Shown here piece after piece: positions 26,171 to 37,358 of a stretch of 64,000 nucleotides of DNA. Numbering within the stretch: the stretch's first letter is position 1; the number at the start of each line of letters is the position of its first letter. The notes below the pieces were generated by a model. The model was not told where the DNA came from. It saw only the letters and a list, made by a program, of their open reading frames with translations, and ran no database searches. The translations under genes were made by a program, and so were the position numbers. This DNA is from Phoenix dactylifera (lineage: Eukaryota > Streptophyta > Magnoliopsida > Arecales > Arecaceae): positions 23,485,482-23,549,481 of the forward strand of contig NC_052395.1 of the NCBI RefSeq assembly GCF_009389715.1, given 5' to 3'.

Positions 26171-27248
26171 GTAATCACGATAGAGCAGCATATAATTAAC
26201 ATAGATTTTTTTATCTTTTTTAATCTTTTGGGTAACCTATAACTTGAAAAAAAAACACAAGCATAATTAGTTTGTTGTAAACCTAATAATCCACGATTTC
26301 ATACTAATTGTCTAAAATGCTAGTGGCCATTGGCCTTCACTCGATAATTATCTTTTACCAAATTAATCTCTTCAAAAACGATCGAGATTTATTATTAGCA
26401 CTATGTGAAAAGGATTTGGTAAAATAAATCAAGGATTGTCATATTGTACATTTGTTACTGCATTTAACTTTTATCTCGATCAATTGGCAAATGAATTATG
26501 ATTTAACTTGATTCTTTGATTTGCCTTGTTAACCAAAAACTTCCTAATTATGGGGATATCGATATTGATAAAATGTCAAACTACAATAATATAATCTAAA
26601 GAAAATTAGATTGTTAGCAACAAAATAAATAAGTTAAATTAAGCTGCAACAAGTTAAACTAAATAATTAGTAACAAATTAATCTAATCTGTCAGCAATAG
26701 CTTGAAGAGGTTAGATGTAACTTGAAGATAACTATGAAGAAAAGATAAAAGATAAGAGGGCCAAATGATGTAAATAAATTATCTAAAGAGTTACATTTTG
26801 ATGAATGTCGAAGGAAGATATGTAAAGCGAGTTCACTCTTTATGAAAGAGAGAAACTTTCTAGTAACTAATTCTCTCCTATGTCACCACTTGGCCACCTA
26901 TAACTCCTCTATAAAGAGTCTCTTTGCACCATGTGTCCTATGCATCCACCGAAACCATTGGGCTGCCAAATTTTAATTCCATTCATACCCCAACTTCCTC
27001 TGTTAATGTTTAGAAAAATACATAGTAAAAACATAAAAATACATAGAAAATATGGTCTAAATAATTGCATAATATTAATCACTAACAATTATAAAGGAAT
27101 ATGCTTTGGCATACAAAAATGTATAAAGGCATATTTTTACTAAAGAAAGTGATCACCATAAAACAATGTATTAAACAATTTTAATATTCTTAACTAACAT
27201 ATGTAGACTAGAATTGAGATTGCCAAAATGGCCTAATCCATCTGCTTA
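26171..27248. other. AT-rich non-coding DNA
   Basis: No gene, RNA gene or clear repeat seen. Confidence 0.45.
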
Positions 27249-27590
27249 GTGACTAGAGATTAAAATGGAAAAATAATTGTTAATTATCCAATAATTAATA
27301 TATATTCCATAATTAATTTCTTTAATTGCTGAAAGGAGTATGAGTAAATAGTGAATTGGAACTTGTTCCAATATTAATAGTTCTCTATCTTGACTAGAGA
27401 TTAAAATGGAAAATAATTGTTAATTATCCAATAATTAATATATATTAGAAAATTAATAGTTTGGAAAATTAATTGTTAATTATCCAATAGTTAATATATA
27501 TTCCATAATTAATTTCTTTAATTGCTGAAAGGAGTATGAGTAAATAGTGAATTGGAACTTATTCCAATATTAATAGTTCTCTATCTAAAA
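27249..27590 (+). repeat. Diverged tandem duplication, 146 and about 190 bp
   Basis: The block starting GACTAGAGATTAAAATGG at 27249 recurs at 27395 and both end in TTAATAGTTCTCTATCT. The second copy carries an extra internal duplication of the AATTGTTAATTATCCAAT segment (about 45-50 bp). The copies are otherwise nearly identical, so the duplication is recent. Confidence 0.85.
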
Positions 27591-28304
27591 ATCAAAGATT
27601 TTGGTTTTAAATCTTGAATGGTAGATTTCTAGCCTAAATAGTTAATGTGTGGATGGATCTCCCTCCCTTTCTTTCAAAAAATAGTAGTTTAAATAGGTAA
27701 CATTATTAATTTTATTTATTAAATATAATTCTATCAAAAATATTTATTAAATATAATTAGAGACTTGATGGATTAGGGCTTAGCTAAATAGTTATACCTC
27801 TGCTTAGCAATGCACATCTAAAAATCTAGACCTTGTTAAAAAGTTATTGTTCAATTATAAATAATAACTAGAATTAGATGGATGGTTGAATAACATCATA
27901 GTATTTGTTATAATGGCGGATTATGATTTAAGAGAGCATTTTTTTATTTGGTGAAACTTGAAATATCGAAAGCATGTAAGGAATTTCAATCATTTTTGCA
28001 ATTTGTCTTTAAGGCGCAACTCTTTTGCACTTCCTTTTCAAGTCACACATGAGGGTTAATTCAATTAAATCTATCGATCATTGCATATAGCTAATTTTCT
28101 AAGAATGATGAATGATATACGACTAGATAAAATATTATTAAAGATAGTTCTGATATCACCCCAACCCTCTCCCCCACCACCAAAAAAAAAAAAATTGTAG
28201 CATAACAAGAAAAAGGCCCACCAAAGTGTACAAAAGGGTAATTAGTTAAACAAAATTAGTAAAAATGAAATTGGAGAGAATTTGAGCTCGTTTGTCCCGG
28301 GTAA

Positions 28305-28456
28305 CCTTTCCAAGGTCGACTTTTTCAATCTTGGAGTTGACTCCCATAGGGCTGGAGTCGACTTCTGCAAGCAACCCGAAAGACACCTTTCTGTCTTTCT
28401 CTGCGGCACTTAGCGAGTCGACTCCCTTAGTTCAAGGGTCGACTCCAGAAAAATAT
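28305..28456 (-). repeat. Truncated 3' LTR fragment of the first copia element
   Basis: This segment matches the interior of the 5' LTR (about 32785-32935) over runs such as TTTCTCTGCGGCACTTAGCG and repeats of GTCGACTC. Neither LTR end is present, so it was formed by deletion rather than a normal 3' terminus. Confidence 0.75.
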
Positions 28457-29156
28457 TTTCTTCGAGGAGTGACCGAATAAAGTGATATCTGATATCAATG
28501 TGTTTGGTCCTTGAGTAAAAAGCAGCATTCTTTGCCAAATGTATAGCACTCTGGCTGTCGCTATATAACTTCGTATCGCCTTGCTCCATGCCAAGCTCTT
28601 TCATCAAACCTTGTAACCAAACTATCTCCTTGCTCGCTTCAGTAAGAGCAACATATTCGGCCTCGGTCGTAGACAACGCTATAATCTTCTGCAGCTTCAA
28701 AACTTATAAAACTGCAGCACTTTCCAGTGTGAACACATAACCGATAGTACTTATTCTGCCATCAATGTCTCCAGCCATGTCAGAATCCACAAAACTATGT
28801 AAGCAAACATCAAAACCACCATAGCATGGTACTATGTCTTTGGTTTCCTTCAGATACCGTAATATCTACTTCACAGCTCTCTAATGCTCCTGGCCTGGAT
28901 TGCTCATGTATCTGCTCACCACTCCCACTGCATGGGCAATATCTGGTCTCGTGCAAACCATGGTATACATAAGGCTTTCGACCGCTAATGAGTAGGGTAC
29001 ATTCTTCATCTCATGTCGATCATCCTGCGTAGTAGGACACTCCTGCTTGGATAACTTGAAGTGTGCGCTCAGTGGAGTACTCACAGCTTTAGCCCCATCC
29101 ATAATGAACCGCTTCAGCACCTTATCAATGTACTCTGCCTGATACAACTTCAACAT
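28457..29156 (-). pseudogene. Copia RT C-terminus and RNase H remnant
   Basis: Two open pieces (28881-29156 and 28410-28700) carry copia landmarks: a YSLAVESLMYTMVCTRPDIA-type RT tail and the RNase H segment with STTEAEYVALTEA and HIDIRYHFIRS. The ORFs are separated by stops. The last residues of the RNase H piece are encoded by LTR-derived DNA, so the normal C-terminal tail is missing. Confidence 0.85.
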
Positions 29157-29230
29157 TTAAGCTTCCTGTCCCTGTTGATACGCATTCCAAGAACTTTCTT
29201 GGCTTCACCCAAGTCCTTCATTGAAAACTT

Positions 29231-29700
29231 CTAGGACAGTTGTTCTTTCAGTTTCACAATCTCTCCAATGTTGGCACTTGCCACCAATATATCATCTACA
29301 TATAGAAGTAGAATGATATATGAGCTCTTCAATCCCTTGAAGTAGCAGCAATGATTACTGTTGCACCTCTGAAAATTATTCTTCAGTATAAACTGATCAA
29401 ACTTTAAGTACCCCTGACGAGGTGCTTGTTTCAACCCGTACAGACTTTTTTGAAGTCGGCACACCCAATCTTTCTTTTTCTTCACTACATATCTTTCCGG
29501 CTGCTTCATGTAGATTTCTTCTTCAAGGTTGCCATGTAAAAATACAGTTTTGATGTCAAGCTGCTCAAGATGTAAGTCTTTGGCTGCTATTATACTCAGC
29601 ACTATCCGGATAGTAGACATCTTCATAACTGGAGAGAAGATCTCGTCAAAATCAATGCCCTCTTTCTGCTAAAAGTCCTTAACAACAAGTCTCGCTTTGA
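29231..29700 (-). pseudogene. Copia reverse transcriptase remnant
   Basis: The reading frame contains LEQLDIKTVFLHGNLEEEIY, LQKSLYGLKQAPRQ and the catalytic-site motif YVDD in LLLYVDDILVA, all typical of copia RT. The N-terminal part (above 29626) continues out of frame, and a stop separates it from the downstream RT portion. Non-functional as read. Confidence 0.88.
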
Positions 29701-31266
29701 ATTTCTCAGAACCATCCAGTTCAAGCTTTATCTGTGTACCCACTTGTTGTATAAAGCTCTCTTCCCCTTTAGAAGTGGAACCAAATCTCACGTCCTGTTG
29801 GATGATAGAAAATCCATTTTATCATCCATGGCAAACTTTCACTTGTCATTGGCTTCGACCTGCAAAGCCTCCTTGTAGCTTTCTGGCTCACCACCATCCG
29901 TAAGCAACAAGTACTATAGGGAGTCAGCATACCTAGATGGAGTTTTCCTGTTTCTTTTTACCCTTGCGCAATGCAATCGGAATATCAGCTGGCGGTTCTT
30001 CTTGCTGTGCTTCTCCCATTGGCTCAACAACTTCTTCATTGTCTCGAGACATTGTTACATCATCCAGCTCTACATATTTCGATTTCACAGCTTTGGCGCT
30101 TTGGCCCGTCTGTTGCTGCAGGTCCTTGTACAAAACTTCTTCATTGAATACAACATTTCTGCTCCGATGACTTTCCGATCTGTTGCATCCCAAAACCGGT
30201 ATCTAAAGTCATCACCACTGTACCCAATGAATGTTCACTTCTTTAACTTTGCATCTAGCTTGGTTCTATTGTCTGCAGTATCAAGCACATAAAAGATGCA
30301 ACCAAAAGTATGCAAGTGAGATAGTTTCACCTCTTTTCTAGTCTATGCTTCCTCCGGCAGTCTAAGCTCCAATGCAACTAAAGGCCCTCTGTTGATCAGA
30401 TACATTGCTATACTGACTGCTTCCGCCCAAAAACTCTTTGGCAACCCCGCATGAAGCCTCATGCACCATGCTCGTTCGTTGATAGTGCGATTCATGCATT
30501 CTACAATGCCATTTTGCTGTGGCATTTTTGGAACCATCTTCAGTCTTCGAATTTTAACCGAGGCACAATAAGCCTCAAACTCATCACTGTAGTATTCGCC
30601 TCCATTGTCAGACTTGAGACACTTTAATCTCTGACATATCTCATTCTCCACTAGAACCTTCCACCTTTTGAACTTCTCAAATATATCAGATTTGTGCTTC
30701 AAGAAGTAGACCCATAGCTTTTGAGTAGCGTCATCGATGAATGTGACATAGTACCTTGCTCCTCCATAAGAAACTACATGAGTTGGTCCTCACACATCAG
30801 TATGTACGAGTTCCAACTTAGAACTTTTTTTGGTACTACCTTCTTTTGAAAAACTGACCTTCTTCTGCTTTGACAGTATACAATCTTCACAGAATTCCAA
30901 ATCCACAAATTTCAGATCTTTCAGTTTTTCTTTGGACATCATCACCTTCATCCCTTTTTGACTGATGTGACCGAGTCTCATGTGCCATGTCCTTGCATCA
31001 ACAGTCGGATTTGCAGCACTGACGGTGGAATCAGTATCAGCTGTCATGTATAGTGTTTCCGATCTTGCAGCTCGAACAATCACCAAGGCTCCCTTAGTGA
31101 TCTTCCAAGTATCATCATTGAAGGTGGTCACAAACCCCAAATTCGATAACTGACTTACCGAAATCAGATTTCGAGCCAATTTGGGTACATGTCGCACATC
31201 TCTCAGAGTTAAAGTCATCCCACTTGATGTTTTTATTTGAGCATCTCCTTCCCTATAATGTCGCAA
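29701..31266 (-). pseudogene. Copia GAG-pre-integrase and integrase remnant
   Basis: The part at 30790-31266 has the pre-integrase signature WHMRLGHISQKGM and zinc-binding Cys residues (CEDCILSKQ). That at 30343-30702 has integrase core features (LKSDNGGEYYSDEF, MPQQNGIVECMNRTI, FWAEAVSIAMYLINR). The connecting stretch at 29933-30193 is an integrase C-terminal/linker region. Stops and frameshifts interrupt it. Confidence 0.85.
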
Positions 31267-32225
31267 CTGTCGCCATCACCAAGATACACCTTACCGTGAT
31301 CACCTGCAACATAGTTTGAGATGATTGCCTTGTTCCCAGTAGCATGGAACGAGGCACCTGAGTCAACTATCCATGACTCCGGATGAACATCACAGGAAAG
31401 TATCAGGGCATTGTCTTCACTTGCAGTTTTGGCTAGATTAGCACTTGCCTTAGTGTTAGAGCCACTATTATTCTTCAGCAATTTGCAGTCTTTCCTCAAG
31501 TGACCCTTCTGCCCACAATTTCGGCACTTTTCAAGAGGTCTAGACTTATTTCTAGACTTGGATCGTCCATCTCTATTTCTGTCTCCCTTCTTTGAAGTCC
31601 TTCTAAGTTCTTCAAAAGCCAGCGCATTCCCAAATGAACTCGCTGATGGATCCAGGATTTTTCTTCGAGCCTCTTCACTTAGAATAAGAGTCACCATTTC
31701 ATCAAACCTCCCTATAGTCTTTTTCGAAGAATTACTAACAGTTGTGATGAAGCCTTTCCAACTTTCAGGCATTTGACCTAGAAAAGCCCACACCTTCACC
31801 TCATCAGTGAACGTGATCTTCACAGATTCTAATTGGGCACATAGGGTGTTGAATTCACTCAGATGTGAATGAACACTCCCACTGTCTCTCATCTTCAAAG
31901 TGAACAATCGTCGAACAAGAAATACCTTATTCGTTTCTATTGGCTCATCATACATGGACGCCAGTGTGTCCATCAAATCTTTTGCAGTCTTCACTATGGA
32001 TATATTGGCGAGGATCTCCGATGCCAAGGACAAACGGATAGCGGCGAGCGCCTACTTATCAAGACACTCCCACTTCGCCGTCGGCATGTCTGTCGGCTTC
32101 GCTTCTTCTCTGCCCAGTGGTAGATCCAGATCTTTTGAGGGCAAGTAATCCTCCATCTGCATCTTCCACACACTAAAGTTATGTCTGTTGAATTTCTCTA
32201 TCCTCAATCTTTCTTCATCAACCAT
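31233..32225 (-). pseudogene. Copia gag and protease remnant
   Basis: Starting from ATG at 32225 (MVDEERL...), gag continues with a frame break near 32040. It includes a CCHC zinc knuckle (CRNCGQKGHLRKDC) and the aspartic protease active site WIVDSGASFHAT. The primer-binding site lies 16 bp upstream of the ATG. Gag packages the element RNA into particles and the protease cuts the polyprotein; the frame breaks make this copy inactive. Confidence 0.88.
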
Positions 32226-32240
32226 TGGAACACGAGGAAC

Positions 32241-32255
32241 GTTGCTTTGATACTA
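32241..32255 (-). other. Primer-binding site of the first copia element
   Basis: On the minus strand this reads TAGTATCAAAGCAAC, a slightly decayed form of the TGGTATCAGAGC site used with initiator tRNA-Met. It sits 2 bp inside the LTR boundary at 32258. Confidence 0.75.
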
Positions 32256-32257
32256 GT

Positions 32258-33250
32258 TGTTGGGGATTCAAGAACTCATTTTTCGATCGTACTATTCTCT
32301 TTTCTGGATCCAAACTGTGGAAAGATAAATCGAGAAAAAGAAGTAGTAGAGAATAAAATCAAACAATCACAAAGATAACAATTTTACATGGTTCACCCCA
32401 ATACGGGTTACGTCCACGGAGGCCACACCCACAGATTAATATATTCAGCAAGGGTTACAACGATCTCTCTTTTCCATTGGAGATTGCACAACTAGGGCTT
32501 ACAAGAGAGATCAAAACCTTGTAGGGTTTACAAGAGAGATAGAACTAAAAACAACTCCTAGGGTTCACAAAATACCCCTATTTATAGGTTTCCAACACAT
32601 AGATAACTTCCCTACGAATCTCTAAGTCAAAAGCCCATCTTGTCACCATTTCAATCAATTCCATGATCAGGTCGACTCGTCACTTTCAGGGGTCGACTCT
32701 TAGTAAGTTTGAGTCGAAGGAAAATCCTCGGGTCGGCTCAAAGAAAAACGGCACGAAGAACTGGTATACTGTCCTCCCAAAGAGTCGACTCTTTCAGTCT
32801 TGGAGTTGACTCAAGCATACCTCGAGTCGACTCCCGCAAAGCTGGAGTTGACTCCTGCAAGCAATTCGAAAAATACCTCTCTGTTTTTCTCTGCGGCACT
32901 TAGCGAGTTGACTCCCTTAGTTCAGGGGTCGACATCAGAAAACCTGGAGTCGACTCGACCAAGCATGAGGTCGACTCCTGCAGCCTCAGAACTTTGCAGC
33001 TCTCTGTTTCTTCACTGTGGCACGTAGCAAGTCGACCCTCTCATCCTTGGGCTCGACTCAAGCTTCACATGAGTCAACTCCTAGATGCTAGGGGTCGACT
33101 CCATTCAGCTGGTACAAACTTTTTCAAGCAAAATTGAGCCAAAATTCAACTGCAGTCGTTTCGGGTTTCGAAGCATCTTTTCTCAATAGTAAACAACCAT
33201 AACCAGCAACCATTATTCGAACTAATTAGGATTGTATGAGTTCTTAACGT
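32258..33250 (-). repeat. 5' LTR of the first copia element, with GTCGACTC arrays
   Basis: The inner edge TGTTGGGG (plus strand) at 32258 is clear from the adjacent primer site. A minus-strand TATA box, CTATAAATAG, lies at about 32577-32586. U3 (about 32660-33110) carries at least ten GTCGACTC or one-mismatch variants at irregular spacing. The outer end is placed near 33250 only because the similarity and motif density stop there. Confidence 0.65.
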
Positions 33251-34247
33251 CCACTTTTTACTATAGGGGGTTATTTATCATCAATTTATACCATGATACT
33301 CTCTTTTCTTAAATCATCAAAACAAATCCTAGTCATGCCCATATCATCTCAAATTACTGCACTCCAATATATCATCCACATATGGATCTTTACACTTATA
33401 CCGACGTTTTTATTCTAATATCCAAAATGGGCTAAACAAATATAGCAGAATTGAGGGCGGTCAAGGTGTTTTCAAATCATTCTGTGATGTACATGTATAG
33501 AGCCATCCATCTAATCATCCAATGACAATCAAATGATATTTAGGCACTTACATAGATAAACACAGACTAGCATATATATGATAAAAGAAATAATATGAAA
33601 TACTACATCTCCGATATTTGGAGTAAGCCGAGATCTTTTCAAGGAACTTTCTGTTGGTGCTATGGTTAGGATGTACTTTCTTCTATCATCTGTTGGAGTC
33701 TCTGGGAGGAACTCAAGAATTTTCAGGAACAAGTCCAAGACAACTAATTACATTGTTTACAACATCAAAATGAACCTCTATTTGCACTGAAAACAAAAGA
33801 AAACTGAAACCTGTTTTGGACAGAGTACCTTAGTGATGTACTAGTGCTTTGTTTCTTGACTTTGTATTTGGTTAGCCTTGGATAACTGTTGTCCGCCCCC
33901 CACCCCCCGCTTAAAAGGAAAAGAAATATTATACTGTTAAACTACCAAAATTCTTAAGCTAGCAAATGTACTAATAATAAAAGTGCAAATCTTGTAATTG
34001 TCTACATTTTTTCAGAGCAATTGATTTTCTTTAGACCCTTTTCTCATTCTTATCCAGTCATGGGTAATATAAAGGCCCCTCACTCCACTGTGCGAAAATG
34101 CTTGGAATGCGTTAGGGATAGCATTACCCAATCTAAGTGCATCTAAACCCTTAAATTATATTTTACTTATCTTTAATGTCTTACATGATAACTAGTTAAC
34201 CAAATCAACTTGGTTTCTCCAACGATTTTCTGAAAAACCTCTTGTGT

Positions 34248-34278
<31 letters not shown>

Positions 34279-34667
34279 TGAATGCCTCAGCCATGTTTTT
34301 TTTTTCTTTTTTTGAGAATGTAGACGGCGTAATAAAGATTGTAGTTTGTTTTGTTTCTTTTTCTCTTTCATTTATTCTAATATGGGTTATGGCTGATACA
34401 AAAGGGTTTTATATTGTCTTTCAGGTGTTAAAATTTATGAAGGCCCATCTCACTTAAAAGAGAGATGTAGAACAAAAATTCAATATTTCAATTATTATTG
34501 AAGGCATAGGCCCTTCCAATTAATAGACAAGTACATTGACTATATGTTTAGGAATATTTTGAATTGGAGTTGTGTGCATTCATTGATGGTTCTTGAGTTC
34601 TTTGGTTGTTTAAGATAAGAAAATCAAATCAATGAGTTTCAGCAATGCTGGTTTTGGTTTTCTTCAG
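33251..34667. other. Non-coding DNA upstream of QCR6 exons
   Basis: AT-rich DNA with a (CT)n run at about 34247-34275. QCR6 must begin upstream of 34668, since its first visible exon starts with the G of ATG. An AT followed by GT at 34293-34296, in a GCC-AT context, is a possible end of a leader exon, but the donor (GTTTTT) is weak. Confidence 0.4.
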
Positions 34668-35697
34668 GGCAGATGAGGAACTTGTTGATCAGAAGAAATA
34701 CCTTGAGGTCTCTTGCAAGCCAACATGTGTGAGGCCTTTACGTGCATATCAGGTTAGCATACTTGTAAAGAGTTCCAGTCCATCTTTCTATTTATTTTGT
34801 GTTTATGGTTAACCTGCATTCTTGAGCTTTCCTATTACTGTAAGCCAGTACCTTACTGGATTGTCTTTGAATTCAAGTGCACCACCGAAATGGTCTTAAT
34901 TTGACCATCAGAACTGTTTTTTTGCTTGAACCCAATGAACTTGCTGGTGGCTGACGATACTTAGCTTGCTGTATTCCAGCTATGCTTTACTACCTTTTCC
35001 GCATAACTTTTGGGGTCATTGCAACTAATGCAAGTCTCTGTGGGCACTAGATAATCCAATTTTCTATGATAGCTCTCTAAGAAGTATTCTTACAAATAGC
35101 ATAGAGCAAGTTTGTAAACCTGGACGCAAAAGGACGACAGTTGAGAAAGTGTGATCTCCATCAATTAAGCAACGAACACAAAGTGGTGTAATAAACATAA
35201 GGTACTTGGGCGTTAACATCTATTCTGTCATATACTTCCAAACTGTCTTGATTTAAAATGTAGTGTATGTCCACACCAGTGACATGTATGTGAAGGTCCT
35301 TTATATACACCAGTCATAATCATTAAATCTTGGAAGTACATGCTCTTTCAGTTAACATGGTAAGTACAGCATGTACGTCATGTATTATATAATTCTCTAC
35401 TCTTACATTACAAGCAAGTCCAATGTATCAACTATTTATGGTGCACTTGCTTTTATATCTTGAACATCCATGTTTTATTTCTGCAGGCATGTGTCGAGAG
35501 AATTAAAGGAGATGAAAGTGGGCACAGGCATTGTACAGGATGATACTTCGACTACTGGTCTTGTGTAGACAATTGTGTAAGTATGCTTTTGCAGTAGTGT
35601 CGGTCCTCAATGCTGGACAGAGTTCATTATGATGATGAGCTAGAATTTCTTTACCAAACTGCAGGTTGCACTGAAGCTTTTCGATAAACTGAAATGA
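34668..35697 (+). pseudogene. QCR6: Cytochrome b-c1 complex subunit 6 (QCR6, hinge protein), with in-frame TGA
   Basis: Exons are 34668-34752, 35487-35576 and 35665-35697, with GT-AG introns. If the AT of the start codon comes from an upstream exon, the reading is 69 codons, the usual plant QCR6 length as I recall it. It begins ADEELVDQKKYLEVSCKPTC, contains ACVERIKGDESGHRHCTG, and ends VALKLFDKLK. The six Cys residues that form the CX9C-type disulfides of this intermembrane-space protein are all in place. The protein supports cytochrome c docking on complex III. Codon 48 (35541-35543) is TGA where the family has Gln (CAA/CAG), followed by an intact YFDYWSCVDNC. Splice sites and the final stop are kept, so this is either a very recent pseudogene, a null allele, or a base-calling error. 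Confidence 0.8.
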
Positions 35698-36235
35698 TAG
35701 GAGAAGAGTTTGATGTACCATAAATCACTTCATTCTCAGCTACTTTAGGTTTGTAGTAGCAGCTTAAAACATTCATGGCTCCTTGCATGTGCTAAACTGA
35801 CCTTGGCTCGTCTGCCTGCTGGTACATTTTTTCTTCCTAGTTGCAAAACTTATTTGCAGAACTTTTTCAACATAGTTAATAGAAATATTTGCTTCCAGGC
35901 AAACCACCCTGCTGAATTCCAAATGGTTCTTATGGGTGTTATATTGGCCACTTTGGCTAGTTATAGCTTTGATATCAGCATTTGGCATGCAGGTGCATGT
36001 GAAATTTGGATGGCTGCAATCTCCATCTAATTAAAAATTCTCTATTATTTAAAATAATTACATTCTTGCTCTTGGCTTGTTTTCTTCCTGAATAGATGGA
36101 GACCTGGACCATGTTTATCAACAAACAGGCGCTTAGAGAAAGGACATGGAGGTGGCAGGCTCAAGATTTCATTGACTGCCTGCAATACGGTGCTGCATCT
36201 ACCATATTTAATTAGTAGATGCATCGCTCAAGGTG
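35698..36235. other. Downstream non-coding DNA
   Basis: Probably the QCR6 3' UTR and then intergenic DNA. An ORF of 75 codons at 35803-36030 is hydrophobic but matches nothing known and has no supporting context. Confidence 0.4.
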
Positions 36236-36240
36236 GCATC

Positions 36241-36694
36241 TATTAAAATGAAGAAACCTCTGGCCTAGGAGGCTGCAGGAGATCAAGAAGGTGAAATATC
36301 AAGAACAGGAAAACTCCTGAACTGAGAAGATGCAGGAGATCAAGAGAGTGATGGGAGAAGATAAATAATTTCTCATTTCCATTGAATTCACTTGATTACA
36401 TCCATCGGCTCCCTATTTATAAACTTACAGCTACTGTTCACAGTGAATACAAGAGCCCTCAACTGAATTCAGTTACCCCAACCAACTAATTGAATTCAGT
36501 TGGTAGTTAACTTCTCCCTTGTCCACATAAGCTCCAGCTCAGCTCCAGCTCCCTGCAGCAGTCCACATCAGCATCTACAGTGGCGTATCAGTAGGATGTC
36601 AAGCGTATCAGAAAACAGGGCACAGGAAGCAAGAGGACAAAATATTTGAATTGTGTTTCCTCCCAACGGTTGAATTTCAAGATGAATTTCAAGA
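36241..36694 (-). repeat. 3' LTR of the second copia element (454 bp)
   Basis: Boundaries are fixed by three independent signs: the GCATC duplication outside, the polypurine tract TTGAGGGGGAG (complement of 36695-36705) inside, and identity to the other LTR. Read on the minus strand it starts TCTTGAAATT and ends TTTTAATA, so it lacks the usual TG...CA ends. It contains a direct repeat of TTGAATTTCAAGATGAATTT type at its U3 end and a CTATTTATA-type TATA complement at about 36411. Confidence 0.92.
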
Positions 36695-37352
36695 CTCCCC
36701 CTCAAGAGGAGCAATGAGATGGTTTTGGACTTCAAGCTGTAAACTTTGTATCCTTTCATTCCGTAAGGATAACCAAGGAAAACAGCCGGCTCAGCCCGGG
36801 AATCAAACTTGTTTCGATGTCGTGTGAGAGGAGAAACATAACATAAACATCCGAAGGCCTTGAGATGATCATATGCAGGTTTTGATGAAAACAGCACTTT
36901 ATAAGGAGATTGATTTGATAGCAAAGGGGAAGGCATTCTATTGATAAGGTAAGTGGCTGTGAGCACACATTCACCCCAGAATTTGAGGGGAACACATTCA
37001 CACATTCTACTATGCCATTTTGCTGTGGAGTCTCAACGCATGAATGCTAATGAAGAACTCCCTTAGGGGCAAAAAACTCTTGAAGGTTGAATTCAGCACC
37101 ATTATCAGTGCGTACAGCCTTGATATTGGCACCAAATTGGGTTTTTATAAGGTTAAAAAATGACCGGATAAGAGGTTGTGTTTGTGATTTTGAGCGCATT
37201 AGGAATACCCAAGTGGATCTACTGAAGTCATCAACCACAGTTAAAAAATATCGAGAATTGTCATGTGATGGAACTGAAAAAGGCCCCCACACGTCACAAT
37301 GAACAAGTTCGAAAGGAGATTCAGTTTTATTCATCGAAACAGGAAAGGACAA
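36568..37352 (-). pseudogene. Integrase of the second copia element
   Basis: The 37047-37352 part has the integrase core (FELVHCDVWGPFSVPSHDNS, TVVDDFSRSTWVF, VRTDNGAEF). The 36568-37005 part has the downstream region (TATYLINRMPSPLL, HLKAFGCLCYVSP, AVFLGYPYGMKGYKVYSL). A stop near 37025 and one near 37355 break the frame. The C-terminal residues after about 36735 come from the polypurine tract and LTR, marking the deletion that removed RT and RNase H. Confidence 0.88.
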
Positions 37353-37358
37353 CCTATG

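Larger units (their letters stand above)
28305..33250 (-). mobile_element. Decayed Ty1/copia retrotransposon (minus strand)
   Basis: Reading down the minus strand, the order is 5' LTR, primer-binding site, gag with zinc knuckle, protease, integrase, reverse transcriptase, RNase H, LTR fragment. Integrase before RT defines Ty1/copia. The coding region has several stops and frameshifts, so no full-length polyprotein can be made. The 3' end is rearranged: RNase H runs directly into LTR-interior sequence at about 28456, and the LTR fragment stops at about 28305. The outer edge of the 5' LTR near 33250 is uncertain. Confidence 0.88.

Noticed and set aside
35803..36030. 75-codon ORF after QCR6
   Set aside because: No recognised domain, no promoter or splice context; lies in probable 3' flanking DNA.
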